A DNA stretch of 64,000 nucleotides from Alteromonas sp. CI.11.F.A3 (GCF_032925565.1 NZ_CP136708.1:2852001-2916000); one strand, 5' to 3'. Counted from the first letter of the stretch, positions 45,559-54,343 are shown. Notes: generated by a model not told the origin, from the sequence alone. Translations and numbers: made by a program.

Positions 45559-46785
45559 TTAATGAAGGGATTGAGAGGGAGACACTTTCGTCGCTTTATG
45601 GGCTGGGTACCAAGTTGCTAATACGGACATGATGATGGCGACCACACAGGTGACTACCACGTCTTGCCATATAAGTGCAGAAGGTAAGAAATTGATAAAA
45701 TAGATATCGCCTGATAACACTTCTACCCCAAAAACACCCTCTAAGAACTTCACAATACGTGAAAGATTAGGGGCAATAATAACAGCAAGGGTTACCCCTA
45801 CTACTATACCAATGAGCCCATTCAGCACACCTTGGAACATAAACGTGCGCCGAATTAGTGTGTCGGTCGCGCCCATGGTTTTTAAGATAGCGATGGCAGG
45901 TTGTTTTTCTCGTACTGCCATCACTAATGACGACACAATGTTAAAACACGCCACGGCAATCACCAGCACCAATGCAATATACACAACGGTGCGAACGAGC
46001 TGAATGTCGTTGTACAAATGGCCTTGGGTACGGGTCCAATCTGACATATAGACCGCTTGAGGGTAGCTATAACCTATATCTCGCATGGTGATATAGGCCG
46101 AAAATGGATCGTGTAATGTGAAGCGCATACCCAATGCTTGGCCATCTATGCCAGCGGCCGCGGAAGCTTTCGCAAGGTGCATTAACCCCAGTTGATTATC
46201 TAGCTCGCCGCCAACATGCATGAAGCCTGCAACTGTTAACGTTATTGATGTAGGTGCGCTAAAGCGTAAATCTTTCGTGGTGACGGGAATAAGCGCCTGT
46301 ACGGTATCACCCACCACGATATTAAGCTTGTTGGCAATTCCCTTACCTATCAGCACACTGTCGCTGTTTAGCGCGAAGTTTTGCCAATGCTCGTTCGTTA
46401 CTTGCCGGCTGAAAGTGTTTTGCGCATCTGCTGCAATGCCCGTCAATGAAATCGCCTTTAACTCACCTTTGAATTGCAACATGCCGGTAAGCTCGGTGTA
46501 AGGCTCAACCTTAGCAATTCTAGGGTCTTGATTAAGTCGATACAGCTGCGCATCTAAGTTCTCAATACCCGTCTTGTCGGTGCTATATATCTCGCCATGA
46601 GGAATAACGGTTAAAATACGTTGCGTTAGCTCTTTCTCAAAACCGTTCATGACACTTAGCAAGATAATTAACACGAAACAGCCGAGGCCTATGCCTACGG
46701 TTGAAGACATAGAAATGAATGAGATGAAACGATTTTGGACTTTGGCTCGACGAAATCGTTTAGCAAGTTGCCATGCCAGCGCCAC
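45559..46785 (-). CDS. lolE: Lipoprotein-releasing system permease LolE/LolC
   Basis: Inner-membrane subunit of the LolCDE machine that hands lipoproteins to LolA. It has 408 residues with an N-terminal helix (about 23-47), a large periplasmic domain and three C-terminal helices. ILTVIPHGEI, DIQLVRTVVYIALVLVIAVACFN and the end LATWYPAHKATKVSPSQ resemble LolE more than LolC. It starts at GTG, one base overlapping the lolD stop (TAGTG), so it is coupled. No lolC is found upstream of lolD, so this may be a homodimeric LolF-type permease or lolC may be elsewhere. Confidence 0.85.
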   Translation of the reverse strand: MALAWQLAKRFRRAKVQNRFISFISMSSTVGIGLGCFVLIILLSVMNGFEKELTQRILTVIPHGEIYSTDKTGIENLDAQLYRLNQDPRIAKVEPYTELTGMLQFKGELKAISLTGIAADAQNTFSRQVTNEHWQNFALNSDSVLIGKGIANKLNIVVGDTVQALIPVTTKDLRFSAPTSITLTVAGFMHVGGELDNQLGLMHLAKASAAAGIDGQALGMRFTLHDPFSAYITMRDIGYSYPQAVYMSDWTRTQGHLYNDIQLVRTVVYIALVLVIAVACFNIVSSLVMAVREKQPAIAILKTMGATDTLIRRTFMFQGVLNGLIGIVVGVTLAVIIAPNLSRIVKFLEGVFGVEVLSGDIYFINFLPSALIWQDVVVTCVVAIIMSVLATWYPAHKATKVSPSQSLH

Positions 46786-47480
46786 TAGGGTTGTTCCTCT
46801 GTTGCGGCGTTTAGTAATTCACCATCTTTAATGCGAAGTACTCTGTCCATACGATTAGCAAGCGTAATGTCGTGTGTTACCACAACAAAAGCCGTTTGTT
46901 TTTGCTCACTTAAGCGTTTCAACAACTGATAAATCTGTTCACCTGTGGTGGCATCTAAATTACCGGTTGGCTCATCAGCAAGAACAACTGAAGGAGATGT
47001 GACCAATGCCCGTGCAATGGCAACCCTTTGACGTTCGCCACCTGAGAGCGCGCTAGGTAAATGATCAGCACGGTGAGAAAGCCCTACATCGTTAAGTAAG
47101 GCGTTTGCTTTTGCATTAGCGGCAGTAGCACTCTCGCCGCCAATTCGAAGGGGCATGGCAACATTTTCAAGCGCAGTGAATTCACCTAGCAAGTGATGGA
47201 ATTGATAAATAAACCCCATTTCCTTGTTTCGCAAGGCTGCTAGCTGTTTCGCATTTAAATGGGTTAGTGACTCACCTTTAAACCACACTTCACCGCTTGT
47301 GGGCGTGTCTAAACCGCCAAGCAAATGCAGCAAGGTACTTTTTCCTGAACCAGAGCTACCTAAAATGGCTACATGCTCACTCGCATTGATAGAAAGTGAA
47401 ATGTTATTAAGGACAGGCGTACTATTCTCGCCTTCTTGATAAATTTTACAGATTTTGCGGCAATGTAATACGTCCTGCAT
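46785..47480 (-). CDS. lolD: Lipoprotein-releasing system ATP-binding protein LolD
   Basis: ABC ATPase of 231 residues. Walker [10 protein letters not shown] (about 42-50), the LolD-typical [18 protein letters not shown], signature [15 protein letters not shown], Walker [13 protein letters not shown] and the H-loop VVTHD are all present. It pairs with the permease that follows. The upstream gene on the same strand is the EAL protein, not lolC. Confidence 0.95.
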   Translation of the reverse strand: MQDVLHCRKICKIYQEGENSTPVLNNISLSINASEHVAILGSSGSGKSTLLHLLGGLDTPTSGEVWFKGESLTHLNAKQLAALRNKEMGFIYQFHHLLGEFTALENVAMPLRIGGESATAANAKANALLNDVGLSHRADHLPSALSGGERQRVAIARALVTSPSVVLADEPTGNLDATTGEQIYQLLKRLSEQKQTAFVVVTHDITLANRMDRVLRIKDGELLNAATEEQP

Positions 47481-47545
47481 GCAGCCGTTCTTCGTCTTTT
47501 AACAATAACTGCATGGTATCGCGGAACGACTGGCACGCCAACCGA

Positions 47546-49108
47546 TTAATGGGTTTGGGACGACAGCGCAATGGTATTTGCTAAATTCTCAACCGATTGC
47601 GGTTTACCAAATAACCACCCTTGCCCATACTCAACATTCATGTTCACCAGTTCCTGACACTGCTCAGTGTTTTCAACACCTTCGGCAATCAATGTCACTC
47701 TCAATTCGTCGGCAATACTGACAATATGGGGGATTAAAGAGGAGCGAATACTGTGATCTTCCATGTCCATCACAAAACTTCGATCGATTTTTAAAAACTC
47801 ACATTTTAGAGATTTAAGTTGGCTAAGGTTCGAATACCCTACGCCAAAATCGTCGATGGCCATCCAAAAACCTCTGCTTTTGAGGGCTTTTATATGCTTA
47901 ACCGCACTGCCTGTGGCAAGTTGCTCATCTTCGGTTATCTCAAGAACCAATTTAAAATTCTTGTCATTCATAGTGAGCACCCAGTCTAAGTCGAGCAACT
48001 CATCTTTCATAAAGTCTGAAGGAAACAGGTTAAATGACACTTTAAAGCCTTCTGGAATATCCTTGTTCTCATTGAGGGCCATCATTGCCGATTCAATCAT
48101 GACCGTAGTGAACTCCCATGTTTTACCTAACTCTTTGACTTGAGGTATAAATTCGTCAGGGTAAATTGGGCCAAATTCATCTTCGAATCGGCTCAATACT
48201 TCACAGCCGACTACTTCGCCAGACTTTAATATTACGAATGGCTGGTACAAACAATAAAACTTACCCGATTTAAGCCCACGGCTAATACGCGATTCTAATG
48301 AACGTCTGCGTCTCAAGTAATTAAACGTAAGCATATGAGATAATGCCGCCGTCATTAACATGACACAAACGAACAACACTAATTTGCCTTTATGAATATT
48401 AAAAATTCGGCCCTGGTCGGGTACCACGCTCAAACAAGTGGCAGAATAATATTTATCACACTTTATCAAACTTAGAGAGAAGTAACTGGTATCAAGTTTT
48501 GCGACACCTGGGCCCATGCTCTGTGGCATTAAAGAGGCGTTCCCTGCCATATGGAATAGCTTATCCGCTTTGTAAAAGAGCGCCCAATCGTGACTAAAGT
48601 TTAGACCAATGACCCCATCCATATCTAATACAGCATTGTATCTTCCACGCTTTGCAATAGTGCCTTTAGACTGGTTGTCAAATAGCTCTAACGGCGTATT
48701 AATCCAAAATGCATCCCCCAAAGCAGTGACAAAATCTGGGATTGCTTCGTCTATAGGCTGCTTTAAAACCCCTAGGTAAGTACTGCACAATAACTTTCCA
48801 TCGCCAAAGAAACCAATTTCTTTCACGAAACGAGAGCGAAACAAAGTGCGTCGCATTTCGTTTAAATTTTCTTCACTGCAGGAGTAATAGGAATGGGCGT
48901 TCAAATAATCTAATGCGGCCTCAGCATCTTTAAATACCATGTTCACGTTTGACAATATATCTTCGGCACGGGCTTTTTCGTGTTCCTTTATAACTGAGAA
49001 CATTAATAGGCCAAGCGCTGCGCTAACAAGAACAACAGACAAAAACGATACGGCGATGGCTTTAAGGTTGTCAGCTAGTAGAAATTTTTTATGCTCATTA
49101 TTGCTCAT
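47546..49108 (-). CDS. CSS-motif EAL domain cyclic-di-GMP phosphodiesterase
   Basis: Membrane phosphodiesterase, 520 residues, of the PdeC/PdeB type. Two membrane helices (about 16-40 and 243-263) bracket a periplasmic CSS-like domain that has the Cys pattern YYSCSEEN, LLCSTYLG, IKCDKYY and ATCLSV. The EAL domain has EVLSRF as its EAL motif, EITEDEQL, IDDFGVGYSNLSQLK, FLKIDRSFV and AEGVE. Metal and catalytic residues look intact, so it is probably active. Thiol-redox control is known for PdeC-type proteins. The ATG at 49108 is chosen; a GTG at 49117 is also possible and neither has a clear ribosome-binding site. Confidence 0.88.
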   Translation of the reverse strand: MSNNEHKKFLLADNLKAIAVSFLSVVLVSAALGLLMFSVIKEHEKARAEDILSNVNMVFKDAEAALDYLNAHSYYSCSEENLNEMRRTLFRSRFVKEIGFFGDGKLLCSTYLGVLKQPIDEAIPDFVTALGDAFWINTPLELFDNQSKGTIAKRGRYNAVLDMDGVIGLNFSHDWALFYKADKLFHMAGNASLMPQSMGPGVAKLDTSYFSLSLIKCDKYYSATCLSVVPDQGRIFNIHKGKLVLFVCVMLMTAALSHMLTFNYLRRRRSLESRISRGLKSGKFYCLYQPFVILKSGEVVGCEVLSRFEDEFGPIYPDEFIPQVKELGKTWEFTTVMIESAMMALNENKDIPEGFKVSFNLFPSDFMKDELLDLDWVLTMNDKNFKLVLEITEDEQLATGSAVKHIKALKSRGFWMAIDDFGVGYSNLSQLKSLKCEFLKIDRSFVMDMEDHSIRSSLIPHIVSIADELRVTLIAEGVENTEQCQELVNMNVEYGQGWLFGKPQSVENLANTIALSSQTH

Positions 49109-49306
49109 TCGTACCACATAAAATTAAGACGTATTATTGTGCGTATACACATCAAAATAGTCGAAAAATTGATTATTAATAATAATACTTTAGATGAATT
49201 TAAGCATTGCAGAAGATTAAGTTAAGTCAATGAAGTGAACAGAATAAAATTATCTAGCGTTCAAATGATACGCTGCCACAATATTACCTAAAACCAGCTG
49301 TGCTGC

Positions 49307-49352
49307 GGTGGCTAATTATTCAGCTGGCTAAGTATTCGGTTGGCTAACAATC
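49307..49352. repeat. Degenerate tandem repeat, three ~16-bp units
   Basis: GGTGGCTAATTATTCA, GCTGGCTAAGTATTCG and GTTGGCTAACAATC follow each other directly at 49307, 49323 and 49339. Confidence 0.75.
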
Positions 49353-49449
49353 ATGTGCAATCAGTGAAGATTCATAGCCGATATGGGAAAAGGCTATTAT
49401 GTGGAGAACCACAAACTAAAGGTAATAATACCGCAAGATAAAAAAGGAG

Positions 49450-49509
49450 AAGCTAGGTAGTGAAAAATTAGGTAGAGAGAAACTAGATAGCGATAAACTA
49501 GGTAGAAAA
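49450..49509. repeat. Degenerate tandem repeat, four 15-bp units
   Basis: Exact 15-base period: AAGCTAGGTAGTGAA, AAATTAGGTAGAGAG, AAACTAGATAGCGAT, AAACTAGGTAGAAAA. Unrelated in sequence to the array 100 bases away. Confidence 0.8.
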
Positions 49510-49565
49510 AAGATGGAGCAATAGCGGATAATACGCAAAAGATAGTGTTCTAAAAAGATATATCG

Positions 49566-49586
49566 TTGATAAAGAGGATTTATCAA
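49566..49586 (-). terminator. Hairpin downstream of the tRNA-Asp cluster
   Basis: Perfect 8-bp stem TTGATAAA / TTTATCAA with a 5-base loop, about 45 bases past the last tRNA. On the minus strand TCTTTTT follows after roughly nine bases, so this is a weak terminator candidate. Confidence 0.4.
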
Positions 49587-49631
49587 TGCGCAGTTGAACC
49601 TGCAAGGTAGTAGTCATTACTTTCCCGAAAA

Positions 49632-49708
49632 TGGCGGAGCGGACGGGACTCGAACCCGCGACCCCCGGCGTGACAGGCCGGTATTCTAACCAACTGAACT
49701 ACCGCTCC
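49632..49708 (-). tRNA. tRNA-Asp (GTC), copy 4 in transcription order
   Basis: 77 bases with CCA encoded. Acceptor GGAGCGG/CCGCTCC, anticodon loop CTGTCAC with GTC, T-loop TTCGAGT. Identical to the other three copies. Flanked by ACTTTCCC (49619-49626) and its complement GGGAAAGT (49716-49723), which would extend the stem of the precursor. Confidence 0.98.
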
Positions 49709-49739
49709 GCATAATGGGAAAGTGTGCTATTTCGACAAG

Positions 49740-49816
49740 TGGCGGAGCGGACGGGACTCGAACCCGCGACCCCCGGCGTGACAGGCCGGTATTCTAACCA
49801 ACTGAACTACCGCTCC
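49740..49816 (-). tRNA. tRNA-Asp (GTC), copy 3
   Basis: Identical 77-base gene. The flanks pair as TTTCGA (49730-49735) with TCGAAG (49823-49828, one wobble), and further out as AGTGT (49721-49725) with ACACT (49831-49835). Confidence 0.98.
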
Positions 49817-49849
49817 ACATCATCGAAGAGACACTTTGTTATAACTAAA

Positions 49850-49926
49850 TGGCGGAGCGGACGGGACTCGAACCCGCGACCCCCGGCGTGACAGGCCGGT
49901 ATTCTAACCAACTGAACTACCGCTCC
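49850..49926 (-). tRNA. tRNA-Asp (GTC), copy 2
   Basis: Identical 77-base gene. The flanks are a perfect 10-bp inverted repeat: TATAACTAAA (49840-49849) and TTTAGTTATA (49934-49943). Confidence 0.98.
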
Positions 49927-49953
49927 GTGGCCTTTTAGTTATATCATTGAAAG

Positions 49954-50030
49954 TGGCGGAGCGGACGGGACTCGAACCCGCGACCCCCGGCGTGACAGGC
50001 CGGTATTCTAACCAACTGAACTACCGCTCC
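49954..50030 (-). tRNA. tRNA-Asp (GTC), copy 1, promoter-proximal
   Basis: Identical 77-base gene. The flanks are a perfect 8-bp inverted repeat: CATTGAAA (49945-49952) and TTTCAATG (50035-50042). A consensus-like promoter lies about 57 bases upstream. Confidence 0.98.
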
Positions 50031-50351
50031 ACAATTTCAATGTTATCAGTGAGTTAGTTGGATTGTTAAAACCCCTTGCCCTCACTGCGGCGCAGATAAT
50101 ACGGTTTAGACCTTACAGAGTCAATGCTTTTTATTAATAAAATTGTCATCTGGGCACTGTTTGCACGATAAATAAACACAATGTTGAAATATAATTCAAT
50201 CAGGCGGGAATTCGTACACCTAAAACTAGCATGCTATTCCCACAGGCCACGCTCACCTTAGGATAGCTAATTTACACTTTGGTATTAATAACAAGAAAAA
50301 GTACTCCCGATAGGGCGATATAGCGCTAAGTATATGCCCAACTTATTGCCC
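50031..50351. other. Spacer upstream of the tRNA cluster
   Basis: 321 bases. The tRNA promoter lies at 50087-50124; the rest separates it from the 3' end of the TIGR03503-like gene, and I see no gene or clear terminator in it. Confidence 0.5.
50087..50124 (-). promoter_or_regulatory. Promoter of the tRNA-Asp cluster with GC-rich discriminator
   Basis: Minus strand TTGACT (50124-50119) - 17 bp - TATTAT (50101-50096), then the discriminator CTGCGCCGC. Five of six matches in both boxes and a GC-rich discriminator are typical of stringently controlled stable RNA promoters. Confidence 0.88.
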
Positions 50352-51857
50352 CTACTCTGCCGGTTTCGATTTCTTAAACTTTGCTAGCAACTTTTTAAAG
50401 CCCTTGGGTTCATTATCAATAGATAAGTCAGATTCAGACACCACTTTCTTTTTGGCTTTCTTATTTTCATTTTTTGTGGCTGCTTTTGCAGATGCAGGAC
50501 CACTGGCCTTTCTTCTTTTTAAGATAATAATAACGGCAGCAATAACACCTATTAAAATAATCGTGCCATTAACCGCGACGATAATCAGGGTTAGCGTGCC
50601 TGAATCCATTCCATCATCTTCACTTTGTGATTGTGAAGGGTTTTGTGCGTTTCCTTGATTAGGTGACGTTGAACCTTCTCCCATGGCAAGCATGTCTTCA
50701 CTGCCATCAACAATAGGATCTTCGCCGTCAATGAGCGGGTCTATCACTTCTGGTTCAGGTGCTTCAGCCAAAAAGGTATATTCAGGCACATCCAGAATAA
50801 AGTCTCGGCCTTCCGATGTTGTGCCATAGGCGGTTAGTTTAACGCGATAAACTCCTTCTTCGTACGCCACAATAAGATGTTCTCGCACGCCATCACCGCC
50901 CTCGGTTAACGAGAAGTTTTGAATATCTGCGTTTGGAAATCTAATTTTACCGTCTATGAGAAGTGACTCTATATTGACTAATTCGCGGTTCACATCAATG
51001 AGCAGCGTGTGATAACCATCTCCCGTGCCATCCGTAGCATCTAGTTCAACATCTACATAAACAGGGTTGTTGTGCAGAATAATAGGTGCACCAATTTGTT
51101 CTCGCGTGAACATTGGCGTTTCTACCCGATACACAGGCTGCCATTTACCCGCTGCCACTTTTAAATTGAATTGGCCAGTGAACACTCCATCCATAGGACG
51201 CTCATCCATGCCCCGTCCGTTATCTTCAAACTTTGCAATTTCTGCATCGTTAGCCCCGAAGTTGTCGTAATTGGGGTCATTGGCACTTTCAAACTCAATA
51301 GATAACTCCACGACATCACGAAACTGTTTGTTATCTATTTTTTCACCACCGTTGGTTAGGTAAGCCGTAGATTTCAATATTTCGCCTGAAAAGAGAATGC
51401 TGGGAAGCGGTGTGGCGTGAAGCTTAATATCAGAAATGACCATAACCCGACTGGCAGGGTTAACCTGACCTACCGCCTGCCAAGGGCCAGGCATAGGATT
51501 TTCAATAGTGATCATATCGAAGGTGTCAGCATCGAACCACTTAACGAAGGCCTCGTCCACCCTGCCTTGAAATAGCTTTGAACCATCGGGGCGAACTAAC
51601 ACTACGGGGGCTGAGCCGTATTCGCGAAAGAAAATCATAGAGACCTCTTTCACGTTGTAGTCAATACGAAAACGATTTTGTAGTAATTTAATCGAGTTCT
51701 CGTATTCATCCCCCAAGTCAGTGATAGGAGAAGGCGCAGCGTCGGCTTGTGTATCCGATGTCGACGAAGCAGGCAGCGAAGTATCTTGTGAAAATACCGT
51801 TGAAGTACATCCCAATAGGCACAACGCCAACATTACTTTCATCACGCCTACTCTCAC
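50352..51857 (-). CDS. TIGR03503-like periplasmic/membrane protein, unknown function
   Basis: 501 residues. Signal peptide (VMLALCLLGCTSTVFSQ), a beta-rich periplasmic region (NRFRIDYNVKEVSMIFFREYGS, GSKLFQGRVDEAFVKW, NPMPGPWQAVGQVNP), an acidic linker, one membrane helix near residue 425-448 (LTLIIVAVNGTIILIGVIAAV) and a Lys-rich cytoplasmic tail. This pattern fits the TIGR03503 family of marine gammaproteobacteria, which has no known role; the family name is from memory. GTG start at 51857, with AGGAG nine bases upstream. It follows dnaQ by about 90 bases. Confidence 0.75.
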   Translation of the reverse strand: MRVGVMKVMLALCLLGCTSTVFSQDTSLPASSTSDTQADAAPSPITDLGDEYENSIKLLQNRFRIDYNVKEVSMIFFREYGSAPVVLVRPDGSKLFQGRVDEAFVKWFDADTFDMITIENPMPGPWQAVGQVNPASRVMVISDIKLHATPLPSILFSGEILKSTAYLTNGGEKIDNKQFRDVVELSIEFESANDPNYDNFGANDAEIAKFEDNGRGMDERPMDGVFTGQFNLKVAAGKWQPVYRVETPMFTREQIGAPIILHNNPVYVDVELDATDGTGDGYHTLLIDVNRELVNIESLLIDGKIRFPNADIQNFSLTEGGDGVREHLIVAYEEGVYRVKLTAYGTTSEGRDFILDVPEYTFLAEAPEPEVIDPLIDGEDPIVDGSEDMLAMGEGSTSPNQGNAQNPSQSQSEDDGMDSGTLTLIIVAVNGTIILIGVIAAVIIILKRRKASGPASAKAATKNENKKAKKKVVSESDLSIDNEPKGFKKLLAKFKKSKPAE

Positions 51858-51946
51858 TGTTGACCGCTCCTTTGGAAATTTATTTTAAATATAATTAGGT
51901 ATGGCTAGCAGCTAAAGCTATAGACCATAACTTGCACCCGGCTCAG

Positions 51947-52669
51947 TTACGCATCGGTTTGCTCTTGCTCTGGGCGCCACAAACATTTCCCCCCTGCTTT
52001 TTCTACGATATCCAAACGGGATTCATGCTGTGCTAATTCATCGGCGCTAGCCTTGATAACCTTTAATTTATTTCCATTTCGGTTCAAACGACGAAAGGCA
52101 TCTGATTGGGTTTCGCCGCTGCCTTTCGAGGCTAAGTTAAGTTTAGTCTGCCCACCTGTCATTAGCAGGTAAACGTCAGCCAAAATCTCAGCATCGAGTA
52201 ATGCGCCGTGAAGCTCACGGTGGCTATTGTCTATGCCGTAGCGCTTACATAACGCATCTAGGTTGTTTTTTTGCCCTGGGTGCATTTTGCGTGCAACCGC
52301 CAAGGTATCAAGAACACTACAGATATCCTTAGTGATAACGCCACGGGTTTTCGGTTCCATTCCAAATTCGTGATCCATAAAGCCCACATCGAAGGGCGCA
52401 TTGTGGATAACAAGCTGAGCGCCGCGTATGAAATTCACGAAATCTTCGGCCACATCTCTGAATGTAGGTTTGTCGGTTAAGAACTCATTGGTAATACCGT
52501 GAACATCAATGGCCTCTTGTTCTATTTGGCGCCCAGGATTAATGTAAACATGAAAGTGATTGCCAGTAAGTTTACGGTTAACCAGCTCAACACACCCAAT
52601 TTCAATCACTCGGTGACCTTCTTTAGGGTCGATACCTGTAGTTTCTGTATCTAGTACAATCTGACGCAT
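51947..52669 (-). CDS. dnaQ: DNA polymerase III epsilon subunit (3'-5' proofreading exonuclease)
   Basis: DEDDh exonuclease, 240 residues. Exo I is MRQIVLDTETTGIDP (Asp/Glu), Exo II is VIHNAPFDVGFMDHE, and Exo III is HGALLDAEILADVYL with the catalytic His. The C-terminal segment should bind the alpha subunit. The ATG at 52669 matches the E. coli N-terminal region and has GAGG just upstream. An in-frame start 54 bases earlier adds an unconserved segment. It is divergent from rnhA, as in E. coli. Confidence 0.96.
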   Translation of the reverse strand: MRQIVLDTETTGIDPKEGHRVIEIGCVELVNRKLTGNHFHVYINPGRQIEQEAIDVHGITNEFLTDKPTFRDVAEDFVNFIRGAQLVIHNAPFDVGFMDHEFGMEPKTRGVITKDICSVLDTLAVARKMHPGQKNNLDALCKRYGIDNSHRELHGALLDAEILADVYLLMTGGQTKLNLASKGSGETQSDAFRRLNRNGNKLKVIKASADELAQHESRLDIVEKAGGKCLWRPEQEQTDA

Positions 52670-52772
52670 GATTCCTCTAATCTTACCTTTTGTTTTTTGA
52701 TAGTATATCAACCCCTTCGCCACAGGCTAAGGGAAAAGCGAAATATGAAAGTAAATAATTTAAGGACACCCA

Positions 52773-53240
52773 GTGGCTCAAAAAACCATTCACATTTTTA
52801 CTGATGGCTCATGCCTTGGAAACCCGGGCCCTGGCGGCTACGGCGCTGTACTCGTTTATAACAGCCACCGCAAAGAGCTTAGCGGCGGGTTTGCCCATAC
52901 TACCAATAATCGTATGGAATTAATGGCGCCTATTGAAGCATTAAACAGCTTAACTGAGCCCTGCAATGTGGAATTGACGACAGATAGCCAGTATGTGAAA
53001 AACGGTATCAATCAATGGATCCACAACTGGCGTAAGAACGGCTGGCGTACTTCAGACAAAAAAGCGGTGAAAAATGCCGACCTTTGGAAACGTCTTGATG
53101 AAGCGGTTAGCAAGCATAAAATTAATTGGCATTGGGTGAAGGGCCACTCTGGCCACCCTGAAAATGAACGCTGCGATGATTTAGCCCGCGGCGCGGCAGA
53201 AGCCAAGCCAACAACGCCAGACAGTGGCTTTATAAGCTAA
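52773..53240 (+). CDS. rnhA: Ribonuclease HI
   Basis: Cuts RNA in RNA-DNA hybrids; 155 residues. The catalytic residues are Asp11 ([16 protein letters not shown]), Glu49 (TNNRMELMA), Asp71 (TTDSQYV) and Asp at about 135 (NERCDDLAR), with His in [14 protein letters not shown] start with AAGGA six bases upstream. The 3' end is the first unit of a degenerate tandem repeat. Confidence 0.97.
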   Translation: MAQKTIHIFTDGSCLGNPGPGGYGAVLVYNSHRKELSGGFAHTTNNRMELMAPIEALNSLTEPCNVELTTDSQYVKNGINQWIHNWRKNGWRTSDKKAVKNADLWKRLDEAVSKHKINWHWVKGHSGHPENERCDDLARGAAEAKPTTPDSGFIS

Positions 53241-53287
53241 TGGCTTTGCGCTCAATAGCTTTAAAAAGTTAATGGCTTTGTGCTTTA
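53223..53287. repeat. Degenerate tandem repeat, four units of 15-17 bp, beginning in the rnhA 3' end
   Basis: Units at 53223, 53240, 53255 and 53272: AGTGGCTTTATAAGCTA, ATGGCTTTGCGCTCA, ATAGCTTTAAAAAGTTA, ATGGCTTTGTGCTTTA. The first includes the last rnhA codons; its stop is at 53238-53240. Confidence 0.75.
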
Positions 53288-53317
53288 AGAGAAAAGGCGA
53301 TACCGCCTTTTCTCTTA
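53286..53317. terminator. Bidirectional terminator between rnhA and the quinone oxidoreductase
   Basis: Perfect 14-bp stem TAAGAGAAAAGGCG / CGCCTTTTCTCTTA with a 4-base ATAC loop. Confidence 0.75.
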
Positions 53318-53365
53318 TAACGTCAAATTCTGTCTATTCTTTCGCTTCTATTTACCACTCAGCAA

Positions 53366-54343
53366 TTACCACTCTACAACTATTTTGCCCTGCGTGTCGT
53401 TACCCTCTAAACGCGCGTGAGATTTCGCGACATCATCAATGGCGTATACCGTATCAATGTTTACACTAAGCTCGCCTGAGGTAAACGCAGGTAAACAGGT
53501 TGTCGAAAAGTCACTAACAAGCGTGCTTTTGTACTCATCAGTTCTGTTGCGCAGCGTAGTACCTTGAATTCTGGCTCGTTTGCCCAACATTAATGCCATA
53601 TCGAGGTTGTCGGCATATCGACCCGCTAACATGGCAAGGTAAACCACAATACCGTCGCGCTTTATTATTTGAAGGTTCCGATTTAAATAATCGCCACCTA
53701 CCATATCAAGCACCATGTTAACGCCTTGTGGCCAACTCGCTTTTATCTCTTCAGCAAAGTTTTTATCTTTATAGTTTATCAGTAGGTTAGCGCCGTTTTG
53801 TTTGCACTGAGCTAACTTTTCTTTGGAAGACGCGGTAACTGCACTTTCTACTCCCCAATAATGACAAAGCTGGGTGGCGGCTAGCCCCACACCACTGGCA
53901 CCACCGTGAATGAGTACCCGCTCTGCTGGTTTAACATTGGAGATTAAGCGCAAGCATTGAAATGCAGTAAGAAACACCTCGGCAAGTCCGGCCGCCGTGC
54001 TATACGCCATATTCTCTGGAACCCGCATTAAATGATGCGGATTAACAGCAACTTGTTGTGCATAGCCGCCTCCAGCAACCAACCCAAAGACTTTGTCACC
54101 CACTTTCCATTCACTGACGGCAGCGCCTACCTCTATAACTTGCCCGGCGACTTCCAGCCCCAGAATCTCACTTTCACCAGGTGGTGGTGGATAGTGCCCT
54201 TGTCGTTGTAGTGTATCGGCTCGATTCACACCAAAGGCGTATACTTGCACTAGCACTTTATCGTCGGTAAGTACGGGGGCATCAACCTCTGCGATTGTGA
54301 GGCCTTCTGGTGCACAGCCTTTTTCGAAGTTTACAAATTGCAT
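53366..54343 (-). CDS. NAD(P)H quinone oxidoreductase (PIG3-like, MDR superfamily)
   Basis: 325 residues, medium-chain dehydrogenase/reductase fold without the catalytic zinc cysteines. N-terminal GroES-like domain with GVNRADTLQRQGHYPPPPGE, a motif typical of PIG3/TP53I3-type quinone oxidoreductases; then GLEVAGQVIEVGAAV and the Rossmann motif IHGGASGVGLAATQL. It probably reduces quinones with NADPH. It is convergent with rnhA and divergent from rlmI. Confidence 0.9.
   Translation of the reverse strand: MQFVNFEKGCAPEGLTIAEVDAPVLTDDKVLVQVYAFGVNRADTLQRQGHYPPPPGESEILGLEVAGQVIEVGAAVSEWKVGDKVFGLVAGGGYAQQVAVNPHHLMRVPENMAYSTAAGLAEVFLTAFQCLRLISNVKPAERVLIHGGASGVGLAATQLCHYWGVESAVTASSKEKLAQCKQNGANLLINYKDKNFAEEIKASWPQGVNMVLDMVGGDYLNRNLQIIKRDGIVVYLAMLAGRYADNLDMALMLGKRARIQGTTLRNRTDEYKSTLVSDFSTTCLPAFTSGELSVNIDTVYAIDDVAKSHARLEGNDTQGKIVVEW

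Larger units (their letters stand above)
49109..49631. other. AT-rich spacer between EAL gene and tRNA cluster
   Basis: About 520 bases without a gene. It contains two degenerate tandem arrays and one perfect hairpin, annotated separately; the rest is AT-rich with no coding signal. Confidence 0.6.

Noticed and set aside
49632..50030. Four near-identical ~77-bp repeats with ~30-bp spacers, superficially CRISPR-like
   Set aside because: The repeats fold as complete tRNA-Asp genes with encoded CCA and share a tRNA-type promoter.
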